Positions 6,734 through 12,932 of a DNA stretch of 12,932 bases are shown piece by piece; position 1 is the first letter of the stretch, and each line of letters begins with the position of its first letter. The stretch comes from DASZMJ01 sp035551935. GTDB taxonomy: Bacteria; Planctomycetota; Planctomycetia; Isosphaerales; Isosphaeraceae. Under the pieces are notes generated by a model. That model was not told the DNA's origin. It made no database searches and saw only the letters and a list, made by a program, of their open reading frames with translations. Made by a program: the position numbers and the translations under genes. Location: assembly GCA_035551935.1 (NCBI GenBank), contig DASZMJ010000492.1:1-12932 (forward strand). Reading direction: 5' to 3'.

Positions 6734-9178
6734 ATGGGAACCCTCCAGCTCGCGATCCTCTTGCCGCTGGTCGTCACGGGGCTCGACGACGAGGGCCGCG
6801 CGCCGGCGCTCACGAACGCCGGGTTCGAGGCGCGCGAACCGCTGGCCGGTTGGGAGGTCGTGACCTACGGCGTCCGGGCCGAGGTCGCGGTAGATGACAA
6901 GGTGGCGCACGAGGGTCGGCAATCCCTCCGCGTCTCGGCCGACGAGCCGACCGACACGGCTTTGGGGCAGGAGATCACCCTGACGCCGGGCCATTGGTAT
7001 CGCTTCCGGGGATGGGTCAGGACGAGAGGTATCGACCCGTTGGGGTCGAACGTCAGCGGGACGTATCAGGTCCAGAATGCCGCGGGGAGGGGCATCCTCG
7101 CCGCGGGGCCGAGCCAACGGGGCGACACGGAATGGACCGAGGTCGCGCTCACCTTCCGCGCCCCGGGCGACGGCCGCGTCCGCGTCGCGCCGTTCCTGGT
7201 CGGCTTCGGCAAAGGGAAGGGCACGGCCTGGTTCGACGACCTGGCGATCGAGCCGATCGACCCGGCGAAGGCGACGGTCGTCGTGACCCGCGAGCCCCTC
7301 CGGACGGGTCGGATCGAGCAAGGCCAGTACGGCCAGTTCGTCGAGTACCTCTGCGACCTCGTGCCGTCGATGTGGGCCGACACGCTCTGCGATGGCAGCT
7401 TCGAGGGGCTCACTCCCTACAAGGTCGTTTATCTCAAGGAGACCGACGACCGCCAGCGCCCCTGGTATCCGTGCGGGGCCACGAACCGGGCTCGCTTCGG
7501 CCGAGACGAGACGACCAAGGTCAGCGGCTCCTCATCGTATCGGGTCGCCGCCGAGGGGCGGTCGCCGTGTACCGTCGGCATCGCGCAAGGGGGTATTGCT
7601 CTCCGGCGCGGGGTCGCCTGCGAGTTCTCGTGCAATCTGAAGGAGGCCGGGCTGAACGGCCCGGTGCGAGCCCGATTGCAACGCGACGGCACCGTCTACG
7701 CCGAGGCCGAGCTGCGGCCGACCAAGGATTGGCGAAAGCACCACGCGCGTCTCGTCCCGAATGGCGATGACGACCGCGCGACGATCACAATCGACTTCCA
7801 CGGCCCGGGGACGCTCTGGCTCGACAACGCCGCCTTGATGCCCGAGGACGCCGTCGACGGCTGGCGCAGCGACGTGATCGAGGCGGTCAAGGCGATGCGG
7901 CCCGGGGTCATCCGGTTCGGCGGCAGCACGCTCGACGACCCGGAGCGCGGCGAGTTCGAGTGGCGGGACACCGTCGGCGACCCCGACCATCGTCGGCCGT
8001 TCCGCGCCTGGGGCGGCCTCCAACCGACCGGGCCGGGCCTGGAGGAGATCGTCCGGTTCTGCCGCCTCGTCGGCGCCGAGCCCTTGATCTGCGTGCGGTC
8101 GACCCGCCGGTCGCCGCGCGACGCGGCCGACCAGGTGCAGTACTTCAACGGCGGCGTCGACACGCCGATGGGCGCCCTCCGCGCCCGCAACGGCCATCCC
8201 GAGCCCTATCGCATCCGCTACTGGCAGGTCGGCAACGAGCAAGGGGGGTCCGATTACGAGTCGCGCCTGCCCGAGTTCTGCCGGGCGATGAAGCAGGCCG
8301 ACCCGACGATCCGGCTCCTGTCGTCGTACCCCTCGCCGGGCGTCCTGCGGGGTTCGGGGGAGTGGCTCGACCTCGTCGCCCCGCACCACTACGACATCGC
8401 CAACCTCGCCGCGGCGGCCGCCGACCTCGAGGCGATCCGCCGGATGATCCGCGAGAACGCCCCCGGCCGGCCGATTCGGGTCGCGGTTACCGAGTGGAAC
8501 ACCACGGGCGGCGACTGGGGCCCTCCTCGGGCCCGGCTCTGGACGTTGGAGAACGCCCTGGCCTGTGCCCGATACCAGAACCTCCTGCACCGGAACTGCG
8601 ACCTGGTGACGATCGCCAACCGATCGAACCTCATCAACAGCTTCTGCTCGGGCTGCATCCAGACCGACAACCGCCGGCTCTACGTCACGCCCACCTACCA
8701 CGCACAGCGGCTCTATGCCACGCGCGCGGGCGATCGGCCGTTGCGAATCGACTCGCCGTTGCCGGCGGACTCGGCCCCGGACCTGAGCGCCACGCTGGCC
8801 GCCGAAGGGGACGCGGTCGTGCTCCTGGCCGTCAACGACGGCCCCGAGCCGGTCGTCCGGCCACTGGACTTCTCGGCCTTCGGCCGCGACGGTCAGGAGC
8901 TGGAGGTCTGGACGCTGGCCGACTCCCGTCAGGCCGGCGAGCCGGACGCGACGAACGGCTTCGCCGATCTCGATCGGATCGCCCCGCGGCGGTCGACGTT
9001 CCCGGCCGCGGGACCGAGGTTTGAGTACCGCTTCCCAGCCCTCTCGCTCACCGTCCTCCGCTGGCGGGTCTCGGGCTCGCCGGACGCCGGCCGGGACGGG
9101 CGTTTAAGGGCGATCGAGTCGACGCGATCGTCTCAAGGCTGGGGATGGGGCGGATCAGGCTCGACCGGGTCCCGGTAA
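6734..9178 (+). CDS. GH51-type alpha-L-arabinofuranosidase with carbohydrate-binding modules
   Basis: 814-aa glycoside hydrolase expected to release terminal L-arabinofuranose from arabinan or arabinoxylan by a retaining mechanism. In order: a weak hydrophobic leader (1-16, lacking a basic start), a CBM4/9-like beta-sandwich (about 26-175, beginning LTNAGFEA and ending AWFDDLAIE), the opening strand of the catalytic barrel (QYGQFVEYL, 198-206), a second CBM-like module inserted in the barrel (about 219-369, ending LWLDNAALMP), the rest of the barrel, and a C-terminal beta-sandwich ending PALSLTVLRWRV. The likely acid/base is Glu502 in WQVGNE and the nucleophile Glu587 in VTEWNTTGG; His551-His552-Tyr553 also fits. 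ATG 6734 has GGAG 9 nt upstream and is chosen over a TTG three codons earlier. About 35 Gly/Ser/Arg-rich residues follow the expected end and overlap the convergent gene by 46 bp. No transporter or regulator adjoins. Confidence 0.87.
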   Translation: MGTLQLAILLPLVVTGLDDEGRAPALTNAGFEAREPLAGWEVVTYGVRAEVAVDDKVAHEGRQSLRVSADEPTDTALGQEITLTPGHWYRFRGWVRTRGIDPLGSNVSGTYQVQNAAGRGILAAGPSQRGDTEWTEVALTFRAPGDGRVRVAPFLVGFGKGKGTAWFDDLAIEPIDPAKATVVVTREPLRTGRIEQGQYGQFVEYLCDLVPSMWADTLCDGSFEGLTPYKVVYLKETDDRQRPWYPCGATNRARFGRDETTKVSGSSSYRVAAEGRSPCTVGIAQGGIALRRGVACEFSCNLKEAGLNGPVRARLQRDGTVYAEAELRPTKDWRKHHARLVPNGDDDRATITIDFHGPGTLWLDNAALMPEDAVDGWRSDVIEAVKAMRPGVIRFGGSTLDDPERGEFEWRDTVGDPDHRRPFRAWGGLQPTGPGLEEIVRFCRLVGAEPLICVRSTRRSPRDAADQVQYFNGGVDTPMGALRARNGHPEPYRIRYWQVGNEQGGSDYESRLPEFCRAMKQADPTIRLLSSYPSPGVLRGSGEWLDLVAPHHYDIANLAAAAADLEAIRRMIRENAPGRPIRVAVTEWNTTGGDWGPPRARLWTLENALACARYQNLLHRNCDLVTIANRSNLINSFCSGCIQTDNRRLYVTPTYHAQRLYATRAGDRPLRIDSPLPADSAPDLSATLAAEGDAVVLLAVNDGPEPVVRPLDFSAFGRDGQELEVWTLADSRQAGEPDATNGFADLDRIAPRRSTFPAAGPRFEYRFPALSLTVLRWRVSGSPDAGRDGRLRAIESTRSSQGWGWGGSGSTGSR

Positions 9179-9930
9179 TGCTCTATTGCATGTTCGTATT
9201 TTTTTATCAAATCGCCGTAGTGTTTCACCTCGGCCTCCCGCCGGGCGTAGCCCCGCCGGGCCTCCGCGAGCGCCGCTTCGTAATCAGCCTGGGTCATCAA
9301 CCTGTTGTTTATATAGCTCTTCTCTCTTTCCCAGGCTCGGGTGCGAACGGCCCGCTCCCACATCTCGAGCTGCTGCTGCGAGCCGGGCCGACCCTCGCGT
9401 GCATCCTTCTCAAACCGGGTGACCTCCGCGAGTCGTACCCGATACCGATTCCAGAGCCGCCACCCCCGCCTCGCCTCGATCTCCCAGCCCAGGATCAGGG
9501 CGACGAGGGCCACGAGGACGAGGGACGTGCGGACCCGGAGGCGGATGTTCCTCAAGGGGCGGAGGATCGATCGGAACCGGATCGGAGACCGCAGGATGGC
9601 CCCCATCCGATCGCGGGCGCGGGCGAGGAAGCCGGGACGGAACAGTTCGGCGACTAGGGCCGCGAGGGCCAGGAGGAGGCCGAGCGCGATCGCGAGATGG
9701 TCGGCCCAGAGGACCGTCGCGAAGGTGCTGGGCGTCCTCGGGCCGAGGTTCCCGGCGTACCAGGCCGCGAGGCGATGATAGGGAGCATCCTCGGGCATGT
9801 CTCCCACTGGCCAGGTGTAGGAGTCGCGCGGCGGCCAGACGGACCAGGCAGCCAGGATGGCGATCTCAGCGACGATCGCCACGACGATGATCGTGACCCG
9901 ACGCCAACGAGGAAAGGTCGCCTCTCCCAT
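9133..9930 (-). CDS. Three-helix membrane protein of planctomycete type, function unknown
   Basis: 265 aa, not assignable to a named family. Hydrophobic helices lie at about 12-32, 76-97 and 133-149. The third is LRVRTSLVLVALVALILGWE followed by a basic, Trp-rich turn (EARRGWRLWNRYRVRLAEV), a juxtaposition seen in many planctomycete hypothetical proteins, where it is usually N-terminal. The rest (about 150-255) is strongly charged and helical, possibly coiled-coil and cytoplasmic, ending in a Pro/His tail. ATG 9930 is chosen because AGAGGT lies 7 nt upstream and the protein then starts MGEATFPRWRR before helix 1; a GTG at 9954 is also open. Its 3' end overlaps the 3' end of the GH51 gene by 46 bp. 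Confidence 0.7.
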   Translation of the reverse strand: MGEATFPRWRRVTIIVVAIVAEIAILAAWSVWPPRDSYTWPVGDMPEDAPYHRLAAWYAGNLGPRTPSTFATVLWADHLAIALGLLLALAALVAELFRPGFLARARDRMGAILRSPIRFRSILRPLRNIRLRVRTSLVLVALVALILGWEIEARRGWRLWNRYRVRLAEVTRFEKDAREGRPGSQQQLEMWERAVRTRAWEREKSYINNRLMTQADYEAALAEARRGYARREAEVKHYGDLIKKYEHAIEHYRDPVEPDPPHPQP

Positions 9931-9954
9931 CTTCGGACCTCTGTCATGCAGCAC

Positions 9955-10023
9955 TCATTCAGTCATATGATTCCAGACGTATATATGCCGACGTCCGGGA
10001 TACGAGGTGGCCAGCCCCTCGGA
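9955..10023 (-). promoter_or_regulatory. AT-leaning spacer with imperfect inverted repeat; candidate promoter or hairpin
   Basis: The spacer between the epimerase-like gene and the downstream membrane protein contains CCAGACGT (9973-9980) and ACGTCCGG (9991-9998), an 8-bp inverted repeat with one mismatch that becomes G-U in minus-strand RNA. The 10-nt loop contains TATATA. On the minus strand TATATA and CATATG are possible -10 boxes for the 265-aa gene. There is no U-run, so a classical terminator is not supported. It could be an operator or a readthrough-limiting hairpin. Confidence 0.3.
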
Positions 10024-10902
10024 TCAGCCGAGCCCAAGGACGCGGTCCATGCGGCGGACGACGTCCTTGAGCGCGTCGAGGTCGCCGCCTGGGACCTCGG
10101 CCGTCACCCAACCGTGATAGCCGACCTCGTCGAAGGCGCGGCGGACGGCAGGCCAGTCGATCTCCTTCCCTTCGCCGAGGAGGTAGTCGAACCGCTTCGG
10201 CTTGGCGTATTCCTTGATATGGACCTTCAAGATCCGCTTGCCCAGTTCCTTGATCCACTGCTCGGGGTAGCCGTACTCGACGACGTTGCCCACGTCGAAG
10301 TAGGCGCCGACGGCGGGGCTCCGGAACTCGTCGATGTAGCGGGCGAACTCGGGCGGCGTGAGGAGGAACTTGTTCCAGACCTCCTCGATGGCGAGCTTGA
10401 CCTTGTGCCGCTCGGCGTCGGGGATGAGCTGCTTGATGGCGGCCTGCGAACGGGCGTAGGCGTCGCGGTGATTGACCTGGCGATTGACGACGGCCGGGAC
10501 GAGCAGGACCGTCGTGCCGCCGTACGCGGCGCAGTCGGCGATGGCCTTCTTCGCGGCCTCGACGCCGCGGGCGACGACCTTGGGGTCGGGGTCCGAGAAG
10601 GTGTCCTTCCAGTGCGCCGAGTCGCAGACGCCGTGGATGACGAGGCCGGTGGAGTCGCGGGCCTGGAGGACTTCGTCGCGGTCGACGTCGTTGGGGCTGT
10701 TGATCTCGACCCCCTCGAAGCCGGCGTCCTTGAGCCGCCGGAACTGGTCGCGGAGCTGGCCCTTCCTCAGGTCGCCGCCGAGCATGAACGCCTTGCGCAG
10801 ACGGGGCGCGGCCGTGGCGTCGGCCTTCGCCTCGGCGAGGGCGAGGCCCGCGGCGGCGAGGCCGGTCGTGCCGAGGAAGCGGCGGCGGTCGATGGGCGTC
10901 AT
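10024..10902 (-). CDS. Tat-exported sugar-phosphate isomerase/epimerase-like TIM-barrel protein
   Basis: 292-aa member of the xylose isomerase-like (AP endonuclease 2 fold) TIM-barrel superfamily, which isomerises or epimerises sugars or keto-sugars with a divalent metal. The start MTPIDRRRFLGTTGLAAAGLALA is a twin-arginine signal with a small-residue cleavage region near 30, so the protein should fold in the cytoplasm and be exported. The expected metal ligands are Glu174 (EEVWNKFLLTP, close to the ENVWNKFL motif of the hexulose-phosphate isomerase group), Asp203 (YFDVGN), His228 (KVHIKEY) and Glu269 (TAEVPGG). ATG 10902 is chosen because GGAGG lies 8 nt upstream and places the Tat motif at the start; a longer form from 10935 would overlap gatB. 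It lies 29 bp after gatB and is probably read from the same transcript. The substrate is unknown. Confidence 0.82.
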   Translation of the reverse strand: MTPIDRRRFLGTTGLAAAGLALAEAKADATAAPRLRKAFMLGGDLRKGQLRDQFRRLKDAGFEGVEINSPNDVDRDEVLQARDSTGLVIHGVCDSAHWKDTFSDPDPKVVARGVEAAKKAIADCAAYGGTTVLLVPAVVNRQVNHRDAYARSQAAIKQLIPDAERHKVKLAIEEVWNKFLLTPPEFARYIDEFRSPAVGAYFDVGNVVEYGYPEQWIKELGKRILKVHIKEYAKPKRFDYLLGEGKEIDWPAVRRAFDEVGYHGWVTAEVPGGDLDALKDVVRRMDRVLGLG

Positions 10903-10931
10903 CGGGTGGTCCTCCGGGTTCGGGTGCCGGT

Positions 10932-12404
10932 TCAAGCGGTGAGCTCGGCGAGCCTGGCGTCGAGCAGCTCGCCGACGAGGGCCGGGTCGGCCTTGCCGCC
11001 GGTCTGCTTCATGACCTGGCCGCGGAGGAAGCCCTTGACCGCCTCGGGCTTCTTCTTCCTCCCCTTGAGGTCATCGACGGCCTTCGGGTTGGCCGCCAGG
11101 GCCGCCTCGACCGCCGCGGCGATCGCCGACGGGTCGGCGACGAGGCCGTAGCCGCCGGCCTGGATGATCGCCTCGGCCGACTCGCCCGACTCGATCATCT
11201 TGGCCAGCACCTCGCGCCCCTGATTCGTGTTCAGCTCGCGGCGCCGGACGCGGTTGATGAGGTCGGCCAGCGCCTCGGGCGGGACGGGGAACTCGGCGAG
11301 CGTGATCTTCCGCTCCTTGATCGTCCGGAGCACGTCCTGCTGGATCCAGTTGCTCGCCAGCTTGTATTCGCCCGTGCTCTTGGCGACGGCGTCGAAGTAG
11401 TCGGCGACGTCCTGCCCCTGCTCGACGAGGACGTTGGCGTCGTAGGCCGGGAGGCCGTATTCCTCCTCGAACCGCCGCCGCCTCGGGGCCGGCAGCTCGC
11501 CGATCGAGGCGCGGACGCGGGCGTGCCACGCCTCGTCGACGACGACGGGGACGAGGTCGGGCTCGGGGAAGTAGCGGTAGTCGGCCGCCGTCTCCTTCTC
11601 GCGCTGCGGCTTCGTGACCTCCTCGGCGTCGTCCCAGCCGCGCGTGGTCTTCGGCGCGTCCTTGATCGTCAGGCCGTCCTTGAGCCACTTGGCGTACTGC
11701 CGCTCGGCCTCGTGGATGATCGCCTTCTCGACGGATCGGAAGCTGTTCAGGTTCTTGATCTCGACGATCGGCGTGGCGACCGTCTCGCCGTCCTTCTCGA
11801 TGTGGAGGTTGACGTTGGCGTCGCAGCGGAGGCTCCCCTCCTGCATCTCGCAGTCGGAGACGCCGAGGTAGCGCAGGGTCAGCCGCAGCTCCTCCAGGCA
11901 CGCCTTGGCGTCGGCGGCGCTGCGGAGGTCGGGCTCGGTGACGATCTCGAGCAGCGGGATGCCGGCGCGGTTGAGGTCGACCTCCGAGTCGCCGCCGGCG
12001 CCGTGCATCAGCTTGCCGGTGTCCTCCTCCAGGTGCACCCGCACCAGCCGGCACTTCCCGCCGCCCCCGGCCTTGTGGACCGGCACCTCGAGCCAGCCCC
12101 CGGTCGAGAACGGTAGATCATACTGGCTGATCTGATAATTCTTGGGCAGGTCGGGGTAGTAGTAGTTCTTGCGGTCCCACTTCGTGAACGGCGCCACTTG
12201 CGCGTCAAGCGCCACGGCCGTCTTCAGGGCCAGCTCGAACGCCTTCCCGTTCATCACCGGGAGCGTCCCCGGCAGCCCGAGCGAGACCGGGTCCGTCTGC
12301 GTGTTCGGCGGCAGGCCGAACTCCGTGCCGCAGGCCGAGAACATCTTGCTCTCGGTCAAGAGCTGGACGTGGACCTCGAGGCCGATGACGATCGTGTAGT
12401 CCAT
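10932..12404 (-). CDS. gatB: Asp-tRNA(Asn)/Glu-tRNA(Gln) amidotransferase subunit B
   Basis: 490-aa GatB, the kinase/transamidation subunit of the GatCAB complex, which activates Glu-tRNA(Gln) or Asp-tRNA(Asn) with ATP and amidates it using ammonia from GatA. Family signatures are IGLEVHVQL (7-15), SLGLPGTLPVMN (41-52), NYYYPDLPKNYQISQYDLP (80-98), HLEEDTGK (124-131), DLNRAGIPLLEIVTEPD (143-159), MQEGSLRCDANVN (187-199) and EIKNLNSFR. The C-terminal tRNA-binding YqeY-like domain runs from about 340 to the end, with GFLRGQVMKQTGGKADP. Full length and intact. ATG 12404 has only a weak AGTGAG site. It starts 7 bp after the stop of the 131-aa gene. Neither gatA nor gatC is in the window, so gatB is either split from them here or they lie outside; gatB sits inside a tight minus-strand gene string. 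Confidence 0.97.
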   Translation of the reverse strand: MDYTIVIGLEVHVQLLTESKMFSACGTEFGLPPNTQTDPVSLGLPGTLPVMNGKAFELALKTAVALDAQVAPFTKWDRKNYYYPDLPKNYQISQYDLPFSTGGWLEVPVHKAGGGGKCRLVRVHLEEDTGKLMHGAGGDSEVDLNRAGIPLLEIVTEPDLRSAADAKACLEELRLTLRYLGVSDCEMQEGSLRCDANVNLHIEKDGETVATPIVEIKNLNSFRSVEKAIIHEAERQYAKWLKDGLTIKDAPKTTRGWDDAEEVTKPQREKETAADYRYFPEPDLVPVVVDEAWHARVRASIGELPAPRRRRFEEEYGLPAYDANVLVEQGQDVADYFDAVAKSTGEYKLASNWIQQDVLRTIKERKITLAEFPVPPEALADLINRVRRRELNTNQGREVLAKMIESGESAEAIIQAGGYGLVADPSAIAAAVEAALAANPKAVDDLKGRKKKPEAVKGFLRGQVMKQTGGKADPALVGELLDARLAELTA

Positions 12405-12411
12405 GAGAAGC

Positions 12412-12807
12412 TCACTTCGACGGTGTCGCGGCCGGCGGGTTGCTCGCGGGGGATGGGTTGAGAAGCGTGTCGTCGATGATCTCGTCCTCGGGGCCGAGGG
12501 GCATCGAATCGAGGTCCCCGCGGGACTCGCGCCCTCGGATGACGAGGCCGAACGAATTGAAAGGCCGCGGGACGTGACCTAGCCGGGGCTCTAGCTTATC
12601 ATAGATATCATCATATATGTCTTGTTGTTGTTGATTAGTAAAAGATTCTCGATAATTAACTACGAGAGCATTTAAGATATACCAATCGCGGTTAACAGAC
12701 ATGTGGACCCTGTAGGAGTCCGGCGTCCACCCGCGCTCCGCCGCGACTTCGTGGATGACCTGCGAGAAGGCACGAGCCGACTCGATTACTTCTGTCTCGA
12801 GAGCCAC
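12412..12807 (-). CDS. Uncharacterised 131-aa protein upstream of gatB
   Basis: Not recognised. The protein has an alpha/beta-like N-terminal part (ALETEVIESARAFSQVIHEVAAERGWTPDSY, then VHMSVNRDWYILNALVVNY), a Gln/Asp-rich middle (NQQQQDIYDDIYDKLEP), and FNSFGLVIRGRE. It ends in an acidic, then Pro/Ala-rich, probably disordered tail. There is no signal peptide or membrane helix. The GTG start at 12807 is supported by AGGAG 7 nt upstream. It overlaps the stop of the preceding gene by 22 bp and ends 7 bp before gatB, so translational coupling in one transcript is likely. Residues of the middle part use A/T-ending codons in a block, unlike the rest of the gene. The DWYILNALVV...FGLVIR layout suggests a small alpha/beta domain, but I cannot name a family. 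Confidence 0.65.
   Translation of the reverse strand: MALETEVIESARAFSQVIHEVAAERGWTPDSYRVHMSVNRDWYILNALVVNYRESFTNQQQQDIYDDIYDKLEPRLGHVPRPFNSFGLVIRGRESRGDLDSMPLGPEDEIIDDTLLNPSPASNPPAATPSK
12591..12690. other. AT-rich patch (about 31% GC) inside a GC-rich gene
   Basis: Counting bases gives 31 G+C in these 100 bp, while the surrounding sequence is GC-rich throughout. The patch lies entirely within the 131-aa gene and keeps its frame open, with codons such as AAT TAT CGA GAA TCT TTT ACT AAT and four CAA in a row. It could be a recent in-frame insertion, a site of relaxed codon selection, or a tract whose low structure matters for translation. Confidence 0.7.
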
Positions 12808-12932
12808 GGGAGGACTCCTGCCGAGGGGTCTTGGAGCTGGTAGAGCACCTGCCGAGCCTTCTCCTCATCCCAATCCGCCGGAGTGGGGACATAGCGTATG
12901 TATTGGAAGATGTCCTCTTTGAATACAATCTT
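12786..12932 (-). CDS. C-terminal end of an unknown protein, cut by the window edge
   Basis: Reading the minus strand from the last base gives 48 sense codons ending in TAA at 12786-12788. The peptide begins KIVFKEDIFQYIRYV, continues PTPADWDEEKARQVLYQL and ends QDPSAGVLPWLSRQK. Its balanced composition, helix-like DEEKARQVLYQLQ and proper junction with the next gene (its end overlaps the GTG start by 22 bp and contains that gene's AGGAG site) make it a real gene end. No family can be named from 48 residues. It probably shares a transcript with the 131-aa gene and gatB. Confidence 0.65.
   Translation of the reverse strand, partial: KIVFKEDIFQYIRYVPTPADWDEEKARQVLYQLQDPSAGVLPWLSRQK

Noticed and set aside
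9697..11151. Plus-strand open frame of 484 codons
   Set aside because: It is antisense to three minus-strand genes with clear family motifs and signal peptides, and shows only Val/Asp/Gly-rich shadow composition.
12692..12928. Minus-strand open frame of 78 codons starting MYSKRTSS
   Set aside because: A different frame over the same bases gives a better peptide that ends at 12786 and fits the overlapping gene junction. This one is basic and Ser/Arg-rich shadow sequence.

Overview
The window is very GC-rich DNA that looks chromosomal and planctomycete. I infer the Isosphaeraceae/Gemmataceae side of the phylum from four things: a secreted heparinase-like protein with its own zinc ribbon, a SUKH-like protein, a membrane protein with an LRVRTSLVLVALVALILG-type segment of a kind common in Planctomycetes, and intergenic repeats built on TGGGTTCGTTCGG. 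No rRNA, tRNA, phage, transposase or CRISPR array was seen. The taxonomic call is inference, because no marker gene other than gatB is present.

Left part (1-2717): a perfect 22-bp inverted repeat followed by a G-quadruplex-type tract (1-82). Then come, on the minus strand, a zinc-dependent glucose 1-dehydrogenase-like MDR enzyme (124-1248) and, upstream of it, a MazG/dCTP-pyrophosphatase-like protein (1346-1762). A small two-helix membrane protein (1870-2094, plus strand) is divergent from the latter. A 623-bp tail-to-tail gap (2095-2717) has no credible gene but holds about nine degenerate copies of a GTGGGTTCGTTCGGCGC motif.

Middle part (2718-9178): a 900-aa exported heparinase II/III-like protein (minus) diverges from a SUKH-like protein (5598-6644, plus). 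The latter is followed on the same strand by an 814-aa GH51 alpha-L-arabinofuranosidase with carbohydrate-binding modules (6734-9178). The GH51 gene overlaps tail-to-tail by 46 bp with the next minus-strand gene.

Right part (9133-12932), all minus strand. In transcription order it runs: a truncated unknown gene at the window edge, a 131-aa unknown protein that overlaps it by 22 bp, gatB (tRNA amidotransferase subunit B) 7 bp further on, a Tat-exported sugar-phosphate isomerase/epimerase-like TIM barrel 29 bp further on, and after 93 bp a 265-aa three-helix membrane protein. The first four are packed like an operon. A 100-bp stretch of about 31% GC inside the 131-aa gene stands out sharply.

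The carbohydrate genes (heparinase-like lyase, GH51, epimerase-like TIM barrel, sugar dehydrogenase) fit a polysaccharide-degrading lifestyle. They lie in separate transcription units, though, and do not form a recognisable utilisation locus. No clearly new multi-gene system is visible. The best candidates for something undescribed are the repeat-filled convergent gap, the hairpin/G-tract element at the left edge, and the overlapping gene pair upstream of gatB with its AT-rich insert.
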